From Trichoplax adhaerens (lineage: Eukaryota > Placozoa > Uniplacotomia > Trichoplacea > Trichoplacidae), in NCBI RefSeq assembly GCF_000150275.1, contig NW_002060943.1:2225907-2289906 (forward strand): a stretch of 64,000 bases of DNA, written 5' to 3'. Below the pieces are notes generated by a model. It worked only from the letters and a program-made list of their open reading frames with translations. It made no database searches and was not told the origin of the DNA. The translations under genes and the position numbers were made by a program. Of this stretch, positions 51,452 to 63,087 are shown one piece after another; the first letter of the stretch is position 1; every line of letters begins with the position of its first letter.

Positions 51452-54400
51452 TTAACTCCAGACATCGCAAGAGTATTTACCTTGTGAGGACATCTTCTTT
51501 ACAAAGGCTTCTGCTTCTGAAGCAGTTTTATTACCTTTTGTCTTAATAACGTCCAGAAGTAGTTGATGAACATCACGAGCCATATTTCTAGCGTCACTAA
51601 AAAAAATACACGTACATACCATTATAACTTGAATACCGGTAGCTTGACCATTGAAGGCACTCTCATAATTATAATATAGAAATGTAAAGTTTACTGACAT
51701 ACCCGCAGACATATATATGACCCCCATCATTAATCACGTTCCACAGCTCTTCAGTATTTTCTCGTAATAAATGGGTTACATATACCTTTTTATTCTGAAG
51801 TATACAACAGTAAATCCAAATTAATTTATAACAATCTAAGGAAAATCATATAATTCCTATAAAGAAACTAATAAGTTACCTGATCTCGTGAAAATGCTAC
51901 ATGCAATGCTGAGAGTGTTCCATCATTTTCAAATTCAGTCAATTCATTCTGGTATAGGTAATCGATTTTTTTGTTACGACAGCCAAAATATAAAACACTC
52001 TTTCCAACTGGTTTATCTGCAATTGAAAAGGTGATGAGCTATAAATGTCGTAGCGATAGAAAAATTTTGCAACTCATGTATGATATTGTTAAATCATGAC
52101 CTTGCTTTTTCTGAAAGTTCCTTTCCTGAATAAATCCTCTAAATGGAGCCAAACCCGTTCCAGGACCGATCATTAGAATTGGTAATTGATGCTTTCTCGG
52201 TAACTTAAACTGAGATCGACGAACATAAATTGGTACACGAGGAGGATTCTCATCTAAACGAGTAACAAAATATATTATTATTTATTATAATTTATAGTAA
52301 GTGAACAATATCTGAAATTGGTTATCTGACGTATTTTACCATTAGGTATTAGATTTTTCAACCAAGTTGTGGCAACTCCTTTATATTCGCGACCAGTTTT
52401 TGTAGTAAAATTAACCAAGACGGCAGTTACATGAATTGCAGTGGGATGGACCTGCAAAAGAAACAATAATGTAAATTGATATACTAGCTAGCAATATGCA
52501 AATAGTCATAAGGTTTAACATCAAAGACTATATTTTGCACTGGACGTACTTTAGAGGAAGATGATATCGAATAATAGCGAACTTGGAGGCGGGGAGCCAA
52601 CTCTAGAATCAAATCTAGGGGCGGTTTCAATGATGGTAAATCCTCTAAGACAGCCAGTATATTTCTTTGGCCCTTTAAAATCCATTCACTATATTCTTTC
52701 TGAGAAATGAAGGACGAAAACTTGTCAATTGGGGTATCCAGTTCCAAAGTTGGCAATAACAATGTCGTATTATCATACCTTTCCTTCAGGTGTCGGTTTA
52801 GCTAGTAGTTTTAAAAATTCTTTCTCTTTGGGATCTTCAGTAAATTCAGTTAGCGCTTGAATAACGTGCGTACGAGGAACGCCAGCTATGTCTACGTAAT
52901 AGGTTAAGGCAGTACGATAGGTACATGGGCAGGGGAAAGGATGTTGTTTGCTGGCTTCCTCTAAACATTTTTGTCACAAAAGTTCAATATTAATAAGTAG
53001 AATGTTTCTCTTACGTGATTAGTACTGTATTATATGTGCATATATCTGTATTACCGTCAATGTTTTTAAGAGAAAAGACTGTATCTAGGTCAACGTTCAA
53101 GCGTTGACCAATTCGTTCTACTGTTTCGCTGTCATTTTTTGGATAAATTGCAACATGATCGCCAGCTTCATATCTATTTTACATACAATCAAAATTAAGA
53201 ATTTTCTGACTAAAAGTAAAGCCATAGCGATGTCTATTATACTATTTATAGTATAATAAATTGAGACGTAAGGTATTGCTCTACTTACTTGATCCCGGAA
53301 TCAGTAATGTCAAGTTCGATATGCATGCAAGATCGATCGCCTCCTTCGTGTAGCTCTCGGTTGACCCTTATAGGAGCTAGGAAAGGATTCTTAGCATCAA
53401 ATGGTCTGTAATATTAGAAGAATATAGAAGTCGTGTAAGATATTAATTTTCATATTACTATAAACGTAATTTGTAACGATAAGATATACTATTAGCTCGC
53501 TTTTCATCATTTGTCAGTAAATTAAAAATATTTTCGAGTTGAAGGGCCAACCTCTTTTGTTTTTGAAAACTGTGTAGTCGCTGGGGTTCACCAGTAAAAA
53601 TTTGGTCACTAGCCATATCATCATGAATTTCGAGATTATATTCTCTAAGCCTATATCCGCCAAAGACGATAAACAAGCTCTAATTATTAAACTTTAAAGT
53701 AGTAACAGTAAAGTAAAATCTGCAGCAGTCGAAAATCATCCCTACACAGTATCTTCGCCTAGTGGCTCTAATCCAAATCTTTCAGAGATAGATGTCCAAA
53801 ATTTTTCTTTCCATGTGACAAAATCTTCCTCAATACTTTACACAAATGTCATAAATGTGAAATCAGTACTAAATATTTGGTGTATGGTATGTAATACGTA
53901 ATGATAATGTAACCCATTGCTTTACCTTGTCAATATAAATTAAAGTTAGTACTTAGTTGTAATTATATGTCAATGATGGCTAATATATCTTATCAGCTTA
54001 CTTTCCGTCATCATCGCCAAGTCCTAGATCAAAAATGCGCTCTGCTCCCAATTCAGACAATTTTTTATCAACATATTTTCCCATTGTGTTATAGTTTTCA
54101 TAAGTCTTGTTACCTAATCCAAATACCTAAGTGTAACACAACGGCTAAATATTATGATCATCATCTTAAGTAGATATTCTACTATTAGATAATTATCTCG
54201 TAGTCATAAAGTTAGAAATAGTTCGGATGCATGATTTAACTAATTTTGAAATTTTCAGTTTCTATTTTTTATTACCGCATATTTTAAATCTGATAGATTG
54301 TGTCCATCCTGTTGTAACCAATCATGAAATTCTTGAGAGTTGTCAGTAGGATCTCCTTCACCATATGTAGCCATGCAAAAGACAGCAAAGCCGTTTTCTA

Positions 54401-56397
54401 CCTGCCCCATGTTTTCTAATTCTTCCTGTAAAGTACATGTTAATGATGACATTTAAGATTTTTTTGCATTGATAGGCATCGTAATTTCAAAAATAAAAAT
54501 TGTTTATTATTATAGTACAACATAATGTTTAGTTGTATATCGGGTACGTCAACATAGTCAGATTTTACCATATCACACTCTTCTGGATCTCCAGTAATTG
54601 CTTTCAATCCATATCGTCTGGCATCTTTGGCCAAGCGTGTAGCAAATTCTTCAGCAGTACCAGTCTGTGAGCCAAAAAAAACTACCATTTTTTTGCCCTA
54701 ATACACAAAAATCAAAATTTACTTAGCATATGAAACACTCGCATTCTCTCGTACAGTCGTAGTGTACTGATGACATCACACGATACCGATAGTGAGCAGT
54801 CTAAAGATTACAATTAATATAATAATTATAATCAGGCTGTAATTATCAAAGTCGCAATATTAGTTCATTATTTTAAGGCAATAGGCATTAGCTAGGTTAC
54901 TTACACCTTTGTTCATACGTCGAACGAAATTTGAATCAAATCCGACTCTTCCAGGTCTATAAATTGGAAGAGTTTTATTAGTTGCAAGGACAAACTAGGG
55001 CAATTGATGCAATTTATGTTTATATATTATATGCAATGTAGATGATATTATATAATTATCATATTTTTTAAGATTAACATCAATGCACTAGAAGTTAATC
55101 TGCCTTTTTGAGATTGGGACGTCTAGCAGTAAATTATGCTATGTAAAAGATTAAATTCATGATTGCATTTTAGTGAAGACAAATCTCTCAATTACAATGC
55201 ATAGTCATTTCGTTACAGTTGTACGAGCATTTTATAGTGCTCTACCAATAATATTAAATTGGCATGTTGCACTGTAGCTTGGCAATTGTGTATGTAGAAA
55301 TCATGAAACACTTCTATATAAGCTTGACGGTTGTTCTAAAAAGGCTTACGTTAAACTAGAATATCCAATTGTTATACGCAGTAATTGATGCTAATAGATA
55401 TGGCTATTTATAGTTAATTTTATTTCTATATAGGTTAGTAATTGCTGGTCGATGAATAATTAAATTATTTGACCTTACAACAGTATTAAGTAATCATTAA
55501 TAATTGATAAGGTTATAAATAAGCTAATCACTGGCGATGTAATATTCAAACAGAAATCGTTTTGCATGATGAGTGTGTGTGGATAATGATATAGCAAGCG
55601 TTATTTTACACGACTAAGCTCTTATTCCTAATATTTCTACATGGCAGTGTATAGAATTATCCACATCCAACTGTGTACAGTTGTACGCACTGTACAAGCA
55701 CATTGACTAAAATTTTCCTTGATTTCTATCTTGATCCGCTCAATTTTAAGTCACGTTGTCAACGAGCAAACACATCCTACTGCAAGTGTTACGGTAAGTG
55801 AATAGTCGTTATTGATTGATTGATTATTTGACCGGTTAATTGATATTAAGATTGACTTGTATAGTATTAATAATGAATAATTGGTTGATGATGGGATATC
55901 GTAGCAAGAGTTTGTTTTAACAATGTTAACTATAAGCAAGGACTACTAAAGGAGAATATGGCACTCTTTGAGCTGCATCTCGAGCGAGTTTGACTGAAAT
56001 GCACTAGACTGATCTCTATCACATTCAACGTATCCATTACACGTATGTAAACTACCATATTACATGATGCTCCAAGTTGGTAGATACAAGATAGTAATCA
56101 ATCGACTCCATCATGTTGGCGATGGGGCGCAATACGGATATAGCCTGTTGTCGACAACAGTATTTCGTATGATGGATAGTTGTAGTACGAAGATTGTCAG
56201 TCAATTTAGGTCAGGAAATGTGTTTGGGCAAGGCGATGTACTTACGTTACAACACTAAGCCTTTTGAATGACTCTGTTTCCACTTCAGGCTTCTTTCGGA
56301 AAAAAAGGAAATAAGCCACAGCGGCAACAGCGACTGCGATCACCACAATATCCGTACTGCCTAGCATGGCTGCACTACCTTCTGCTTCTTGGCTCAT
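51452..56397 (-). CDS. POR: NADPH-cytochrome P450 reductase
   Basis: Sixteen exons: 56246-56397, 54905-54956, 54548-54697, 54276-54425, 54002-54126, 53746-53835, 53552-53650, 53289-53405, 53055-53173, 52779-52960, 52550-52699, 52340-52451, 52101-52253, 51880-52016, 51703-51794, 51452-51596. Total 674 aa; human POR is 677-680. It passes electrons from NADPH through FAD and FMN to microsomal P450s. Seen in order: N-terminal membrane anchor ([17 protein letters not shown]), FMN site [11 protein letters not shown] and [31 protein letters not shown] site [14 protein letters not shown] site [30 protein letters not shown] and the C-terminal DVWS. The penultimate aromatic Trp that stacks on FAD is kept. 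Exon 3 uses a weaker donor (GTACCC). All phases agree. The 5' flank is CTGTAC-rich and is shared head-to-head with RAD1. Confidence 0.97.
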
Positions 56398-56639
56398 CGT
56401 TTTTGATTTTGAATTTGGAATGAAGAAACTTGAATAGTTGACGAATCCCAAATTGGCTTCAATAATTCCCAAGTGGACTCCGGCGTCCCTCTGCCTGCAA
56501 TTTATAGATTCGGCACGATCGGGATACGATTGCGGCGGACGAGGTTGCAGTTTAATTGTTACCGCTTCGGAACGGTATGGTACGCTATTAACACGTCCTA
56601 ACTGGTACACGTCAGGTGAATCCTGAATGACGCTGTACT

Positions 56640-56930
56640 GTACAGTGTACAGTACAGTAAAACGTACAGCAGAGCGTTGAGTACAGTATTGTACACTGTA
56701 CAGTACAGTACTGTACAGTATACTGTAGTATCCTCTACAGTACTGTGTATTGTGTACAGTGTACTGTACATTGTAAATAAAGTCATTGATGGTGAAATAC
56801 TGTACGAATTTGCACGTGTACACTGTACAGTGTACAGTGTACAGTACATCTTCCAGCTACGTGATGTACTGTACATACTGTACTGTACTGTACACTACTG
56901 TACAGTAATTGAATACTGCATTGTCTGAGT
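56640..56930. repeat. CTGTAC/GTACAG cluster in the POR 5' flank
   Basis: Nearly 290 bp made largely of overlapping TGTACAGTAC, CTGTACAG and GTACACTGTAC words, 240-530 bp upstream of the POR ATG. An in-frame minus-strand extension of the POR first exon into this sequence is low-complexity and not believed to be protein. Confidence 0.85.
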
Positions 56931-57170
56931 ACAAAGTAGGGATTGTATTGTATTGTATGTACTGTAGTAGTTCAGTCAAACGCCCATCGTCTGCAAGGTC
57001 GAGGAATTCATCAATGAATTCATCAATGAATTAAGCGAATAATAATGGTCGGACTACAGTACAACGTAGGGATTGTATAGTATGTACTGTAGTAGTTCAG
57101 TCAAACGCCATCGTCTGCAACGTGGAGGGAATTCATCAATGAATTCATCAATCAATTAGGCGAACAATAA
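56930..57170. repeat. tandem duplication of about 115 bp
   Basis: Two copies (about 56930-57048 and 57056-57170) share GTAGGGATTGTAT, GTACTGTAGTAGTTCAGTCA, CATCGTCTGCAA, GGAATTCATCAATGAATTCA and GCGAA-AATAATGG. Inside each, ATTCATCAATGA is itself repeated. Confidence 0.88.
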
Positions 57171-57622
57171 TGGTATTAATTCAATTACTATATACTATGG
57201 GTACTATATATGGTAGTAGGCGATTATTTGCATCAGCATTTATTACTATAGATCCATGTTGTAAGTACTGTAATAAAACAGCACCATTAGTGATATGATG
57301 ACGATTCTCTCTTTCTCTTTGCTGATTCATAGGGAACAGTCTACTGTACATGTACAATAATGTACATGCGGTACACTACGGTAGAGTACTGTACACGTAG
57401 AGTACGATGCAAGTTGATGACTAAGGATGCCTTATGTTGACAGGAACCAGTGATCAAACAATCAATCTTCTACCCAAAATGAGACTGCTTATGTTTTATA
57501 GTTTTAACATCAACTACCAAGTGCTCAATCTGGATGAGATTGACCGCAGCTAGAGAGGAGACCTCTATGTATTTCCCAGTCCTTGAGTATACGTTTTAAA
57601 TGACAAGTGGCAACACTGTCAA

Positions 57623-57808
57623 ATGGCTAAAAATGTGCAGACTGCGCCATTTAGCAAATCATTTGAACTATATTGTATGGCTGCAACTGTACAATATATT
57701 GATACTGTCCGTGACTATAATGATCATCCAGCTGCCTGGTTGCTTTTGCTAGGGATTTCTAAAAAAGAATTCCTCGAAAAATTGGAGGTTCTGCCAGTTT
57801 GGCTATGA
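57623..57808 (+). CDS. orphan small reading frame, hypothetical
   Basis: ATG to TGA, 61 codons. The composition is protein-like (SFELYCMAATVQYIDTVRDY, then AAWLLLLGISKKEFLEKLE) rather than AT-noise, with a hydrophobic helix followed by a charged one, but I do not recognise the family. It lies between the divergent POR and RAD1 genes, 74 bp before a G18 homopolymer. It may be a lone exon, a decayed gene or a repeat-derived frame; no partner exon was found. Confidence 0.3.
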   Translation: MAKNVQTAPFSKSFELYCMAATVQYIDTVRDYNDHPAAWLLLLGISKKEFLEKLEVLPVWL

Positions 57809-57881
57809 ACCATTAAAGGCCTTCAAGAGTCCACTACTATATACCGCCATGAAATTAGGAGTCTTCTGTACAGCACATACC

Positions 57882-57899
57882 GGGGGGGGGGGGGGGGGG
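57882..57899. repeat. homopolymer of 18 G
   Basis: An uninterrupted G18 in otherwise AT-rich DNA, preceded by ACC and followed by CTTCAACCC. True length is unreliable in most sequencing chemistries. It lies about 340 bp before the RAD1 start. Confidence 0.95.
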
Positions 57900-58238
57900 C
57901 TTCAACCCAAATACGGCAGCGGTTATACAGACGTACAGACGTGCCTATCTAGCTGCATTTTATAAGTGCAACCGTATTGACCAATGTACGCAGGTCTTAG
58001 GAGACTACTGCAAAAGCCTGTCTATAATTTTGCTTTTGCACCTCCACTTCTTAACGAATGGTAGACAGTGGAGAAATTCTACAGATTAACTTGATAATTA
58101 TGTTGACGTACAGCATTGTAAATTTGTAATACATTTCATTCATTCTCTTGAATCAGAGTAAAAGTGAACGTTGTATCATATCTGATAGAAGAAATACTGT
58201 ACCGGCATTCTAGCCTACGTGCGCACTGCATAGATGCC

Positions 58239-60442
58239 ATGACGTTAGTGGCCAAACTAGATAACGTTAAAAACATTACCAGCTTGCTCAAAGCTATCCA
58301 TTTCAATGAGGTACGAAGTGCGATTAACTTTTATTTAACTGATACAGTATCACTTGTGTGACGTAGTATACAATGTCTAACTGCAAATGGATACTATTGC
58401 ATGAGAAAATTTCACTCGTATGCGATACAGTAATGTAGGATTGAATTGATGATTTCTGCATACTTATAACTGTGCATGCTTCGAAATAGTGTAAATTAGG
58501 TATATTAGACGCGTATACGTTATTGATAAGTACGAAAGTCGCACTACGTGTATATTGAATGTTTAGGCTATCTATAATTATCTTCTTTACTATTACAGCT
58601 TGCAACCTGTTTTCTCAGCAGCAACGGTATAAAAGTAACTGTCGAAGAAGCTCATTGTGTTCAAGCTAATGCCTTTATCCAAGCTGCTATCTTTCAAGAA
58701 TATTCATGCAAAGAAGATGGAGAAATTTTTACTATTAATTTGACTGTATTGTTGGTAAATAGATAGGACTTGATAACTTAAGCTATAATATTGTAATTTC
58801 GTCATTAGTAATCGTAATTATATAAAAATATTACCGTACAGTATGTACAGTATACCTTGTATTTAATGCCATTCGATTGCAATCGCGAAATAGCTCTTGA
58901 CAGGATAGCTTTACTGTATATATGAGTAGCAGTTAATTACATTGCAACACATATTGTTGATATTGTACTGTACAGTAGACTACTGTATCTGAGGATCAAC
59001 ACTTTGCAGAAAATACCATTACAAGATACGAAATTATGGAAGTAAAGGCATTTTAATTTATCATGATTAGGAATGTCTATCCATCTTTGGCAATTCGTCT
59101 CCAAACACAACAGCTGCAATGAAAATGTGTTATAATGGCTATGGAAATCCATTAATACTGATGTAAGAGATGCATAGAGTCCTTGCTCTACTACAGCTTA
59201 CTCGATACAAAATAAGCATTAAAATTGTATTAACTGCAAAAGGCTAGTCAATTACAACACATTAGAAACCTCTATCATGCAGTGTTGCCAATAATTGTAT
59301 ATCGAGTTTTTCATTGGTTTTGTCCGTTGAGCTAGTAGTATGGGTATTTTACAATTGAAATTTGAAACTCTATCTTGAATATGTTTGCACGTCGTTCTAG
59401 GCTAGAAGAAAATGAAGTTCTTACAGATTGTAACATTCAGACTCAAGAATCTTCGGAAATCTTAGATTTCAATTTCTTAAGTACCAATGTTATTAATAAA
59501 ATTATTATGAAGGTAAAATACTTTTAGCCTATCTACTCTATAATGCTATTCAGATACTAGTTCATCATTGAACATAAGTCGGTTGAAATCTTTTGGTAGT
59601 TGTTGTATATTTAGATGTAGTGAATTGCTTTACGGAAAAGATTCTATATTGGTGATGTCAGATTTTTGAAAGAAAAATAATTAATTTCATATCGTTAATT
59701 ACAGTCAGAATGCCTGAAAGAAGCATTTAGTGAGCTTGATATGACAAGTGAAGTGATAGAAATCCTTATGTCTCCAACAACACCTTATTTTCGCTTATCA
59801 ACTTTTGGAGATTATGGCGATATTCATGTAAACATCAATTTCTACATGAGTTACTTAATATCAACATTCGAATGATTTGAATGATAAAATTGATGTTATA
59901 TTAATGTTTTAGTTTGATTATCCAAAAGATTCCGAAATGGTAGAATCTTTCGAATGCCGTCAATTACAAATTAACAAGTAATAATTATAATATATGTTAA
60001 AGATAGGTGTAAATTTTTCGTTGCTAAAAAATTGCTCACCAAGTTAACTCTCTTTGTTAAATATTTTTAATTTAGATATAAAATTACTCTGATAAAGCCT
60101 TCAGTGAAAGCCTTAACATTATCCAGCAAGATATCAATTCGTATGGATAATCGTGGATTTTTATCTCTGCAATTTATGATTCAAAATGACGATAATCAAA
60201 TATCATTCGTTGAGTATTTAGTAAGTTCTTGTTTCAACATTGGATCTTCTTTGACTAATCATGATGATAAACAATTGATACTACATCATTAGATATTGGT
60301 AGTAACTGCTGTAGTTATGCTTAATGATATGAACGTACCATATTTACAGTTCAGCTAGTTGTTAGTTGAAAAGTCCTTGAGACTAACTATGTTTATTCTA
60401 ATTTAGTGTGCACCAAACGAAGACGATGAAAACGATGAATAG
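58239..60442 (+). CDS. RAD1: RAD1 checkpoint clamp component
   Basis: Eight exons: 58239-58310, 58599-58754, 59071-59162, 59401-59512, 59705-59827, 59913-59977, 60076-60220, 60407-60442; about 266 aa (human 282). RAD1 forms the PCNA-like 9-1-1 ring with RAD9 and HUS1, loaded at damaged DNA to activate ATR. Seen, each close to human: LDNVKNITSLLKAIHFNE, NGIKVTVEEAHCVQANAFIQ, CLSIFGNSSP with MKMCYNGYGNPL, FNFLSTNVINKIIMK, SELDMTSEVIEILMSP, STFGDYGD, MDNRGFLSLQFMIQND, and an acidic tail APNEDDENDE. The start used, MTLVAKLDN, is about 14 residues shorter than human; the frame is open upstream without an ATG and an ATAG acceptor-like site precedes it, so a separate first exon is possible. Confidence 0.95.
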
Positions 60443-61560
60443 AGCGATGATATGGTTGCTATTATTATTTCTACTTTGGTTTCGATGTTGTGCGTTATGT
60501 CGCCGCCGAAAAACTGTTGCTCTTTGTAACTTGAGCTGTGTATAGATTGTACAATCAATTGACCTGGTATAAAAATGATATCTTTAGCAAGATTTTAATT
60601 AGTAATTATATTGCTTTTGATAACATTCTCTATGAAAGCGTAGTTGCCAAAAAAGGAATTATCAAAAGTATTTACTTACTATTAGTTTTCTTTATTTATT
60701 TCGACTAGTTTGTTTGTAGATACTTTTTATTAAATTTACGACTTGTTGAATACTTTGTAAGAAATATACTTCACATACGATCTTACTGTAAATCTGATAC
60801 CGTTTATACCCGTACTTACTTGTATCTAGTACCAATATAATTTCTAGGATCATTGTAATGGATCATTATAAATATGTGGGATTGCTCTATTATTTTTCTC
60901 ATAACATCGTTGTTGTAAATATACTTATACCTCGTACAATACAGATTGAGTTACAGTATGCAAGACCTCTAGTGCATAGCAGATATATTTCTAGTTCCCC
61001 ATAATAAACTTGAAACAAAGCGAATATTACGCGTATGTATTCAATTTATAGGGTTATAGCTACTGCTGTTGTTTTAATAATATTGCCTAGCTAGTTGATC
61101 GTATGTGTGCACTTCCTGGTCCCGCTTTGCAATTGATTTGCCTTGGGTAATCTTAGTGTAGCTTTATAAGATCCTTAGAAAAGTATATTTGGCGAATTTG
61201 GTTTTATATACAGTACAGTAGACTCGTTGTAAAATGATTTTATTATGTTTTGTGATAGTGCATGTTCATATGTATAGTTAAAGTTGTGAAGCTATCGACG
61301 TTTTGTCTCTGCATTGTATTTATCACATACACGTATACGGAAAATATTTGTTACTTTTAGATTGAATACTGCAAAAACAATAATATTCCAAGTTTGCCCC
61401 GTATTTTGATGAAATTAAAGATTATATATATAGAATGAACCTTAAGCTACGTATAAATTCAGAGGTTCAAAGTTTCAAATCGCTGACTTATAAAATTTAA
61501 TCTTCAGGCAAGACTTGAAATCGCGTAATATTAAAGATACACAGTGCGACTACTTTAGCT
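60443..61560. other. intergenic between RAD1 and the DOMON gene
   Basis: About 1.1 kb, tandem genes on the plus strand. AT-rich, with one short GTACAG patch near 61210. No further coding evidence. Confidence 0.4.
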
Positions 61561-62124
61561 ATGGCCAAGTTAGCTTTCATTTCAGTTATATCGGTTAGCA
61601 TTTTATTACTATGTCTGATCAAGCATTCAGCAACTTCGTCCTGTAATGGCAAGTTGACTGCAGATTGCAATAAAATGACTCGAGTATGCAATCAGGAACT
61701 ATCTTGGAGGGCTACCAAAGAAGAAATTGAATTTACGATTACAGCAAAGACAGATAAATGGCTTGGCGTTGGTGTTTCTAAAGATCAGTTAATGCCATTT
61801 ACAGATACCTACGTAGGATGGACAGCAAGAGGTAAAACTTACTTATCCGATCGCTACATCGGTCAGTACAGGACAGCTCCTACGCTCGATAGTAATCAAA
61901 ATGTATTTAATGTTAACGGATCTTACGCCAATGGCTACTCAAGTTTAAGCTTTAAGCGACCCATTACAACAGGTGATAGCAACGATATTTCAGTCAATGG
62001 TTGCAGATACTTTTTCCTAGCAATAGGTGGTTCATTTAATGAGGCGACAAAGCAAATTGACCGTCACGTTTCCACACCTATCGCTACTCCACAAGCGATT
62101 TGTATCGATCCATCGAAATGTTAA
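61561..62124 (+). CDS. secreted single-exon DOMON-domain protein
   Basis: Intronless frame of 187 codons starting at ATGGCCAAG. Residues 1-27 form a clear signal peptide (FISVISVSILLLCLI core). The rest is one DOMON domain: ELSWRATKEEIEFTITAKTD, WLGVGVSKD, a DTYVGW strand, YLSDRYIGQYRTAP, then FKRPITTGDSNDISV and YFFLAIGG. Six Cys follow the signal, fitting an extracellular disulfide-bonded protein. In other proteins DOMON binds haem or sugar and precedes monooxygenase or cytochrome b561 domains; here no partner domain follows before the TAA, so a stand-alone ligand-binding secreted protein is inferred. The lack of introns is unusual beside its neighbours and could reflect retroposition. Confidence 0.88.
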   Translation: MAKLAFISVISVSILLLCLIKHSATSSCNGKLTADCNKMTRVCNQELSWRATKEEIEFTITAKTDKWLGVGVSKDQLMPFTDTYVGWTARGKTYLSDRYIGQYRTAPTLDSNQNVFNVNGSYANGYSSLSFKRPITTGDSNDISVNGCRYFFLAIGGSFNEATKQIDRHVSTPIATPQAICIDPSKC

Positions 62125-63087
62125 TGAGCTCATAAATAATTCCTATATGAGAAGTTGTAGTAGATTATCTGAAGCTCATGAAAATTTTGTGAAGCTATTA
62201 TTTTGTGTTTCAATATAGGCTAATGATTTAATATTCATTTATTACAAGCTAATGGAATTGATTATTAATGTTAATTATATCTGTCATATTATAATCGTCT
62301 TGAGGACTTATTTCGTTATGCTCATGATATAGTTCAAGCATGTCGAAATTCATGCTATATTGATTGATTTGCATTTAATGGATGTAATGATTTACGTGCA
62401 TGTATGATATGAATAAGGAATCGAGTAAAGTACAGTAGTTACGAGAAGATTGATTGCTCTTATTTCATTATATTACCCATGAAATTTGCAGTGGCTACAA
62501 GGAACTTCCTCATCCACCCGGTGTAACCCCTTAATCTACTATATGACATGCTGATGCTATCTCTTTGCTTACATTGATATCATTGTTGATGAAATGATGA
62601 TCGCGGCGTTATGTGTATTTGTGTAAATGAAATCTGTAGCTATCAGTGGAGCTTAATTTGCTGATGAATGAATAAATAGTCAATATTAAAGCTATACCCT
62701 ACTGGTATTTTTTATGATTATGAGCTCATTGGTGTAGCTGTAGCTGCCTTGCAATGTAGCGGCTGTGAATTTTATGCTTTTAGGTGTCCTATTCGCTATG
62801 CTAGAGGTTTGCACTGTGCAATGAGCATAGGAATTCTAAGCATACAGCAGGGCTTAATAACTCGTTCTAATATCTGTGAGTAAGGGACTATCCGCGTTGA
62901 GAAGGAGTTCTTTAATGAGCGAGTCTACGTAATAGCAATACTGTTGTATACTGTACGACGGACGACAGTACAGTAGTATACTAAGCAGCGCAAGTTGCAG
63001 TATGGAGTAGAGACATTTGACATTAGTAATAAAATATTATAGAACTGCTGCAGTATACAGTTCAACTTTCTGTATATCAAGGAACAC
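62125..63087. other. intergenic between the DOMON gene and SHPK
   Basis: About 960 bp; 3' UTR of the DOMON gene and 5' flank of SHPK. A small palindromic GTAC patch lies at 62945-62985. No gene seen. Confidence 0.4.

Noticed and set aside
56398-56823. In-frame N-terminal extension of POR on the minus strand
   Set aside because: Much of it translates the CTGTAC repeat, and the family start MSQEAEG... plus membrane anchor lies at 56397.
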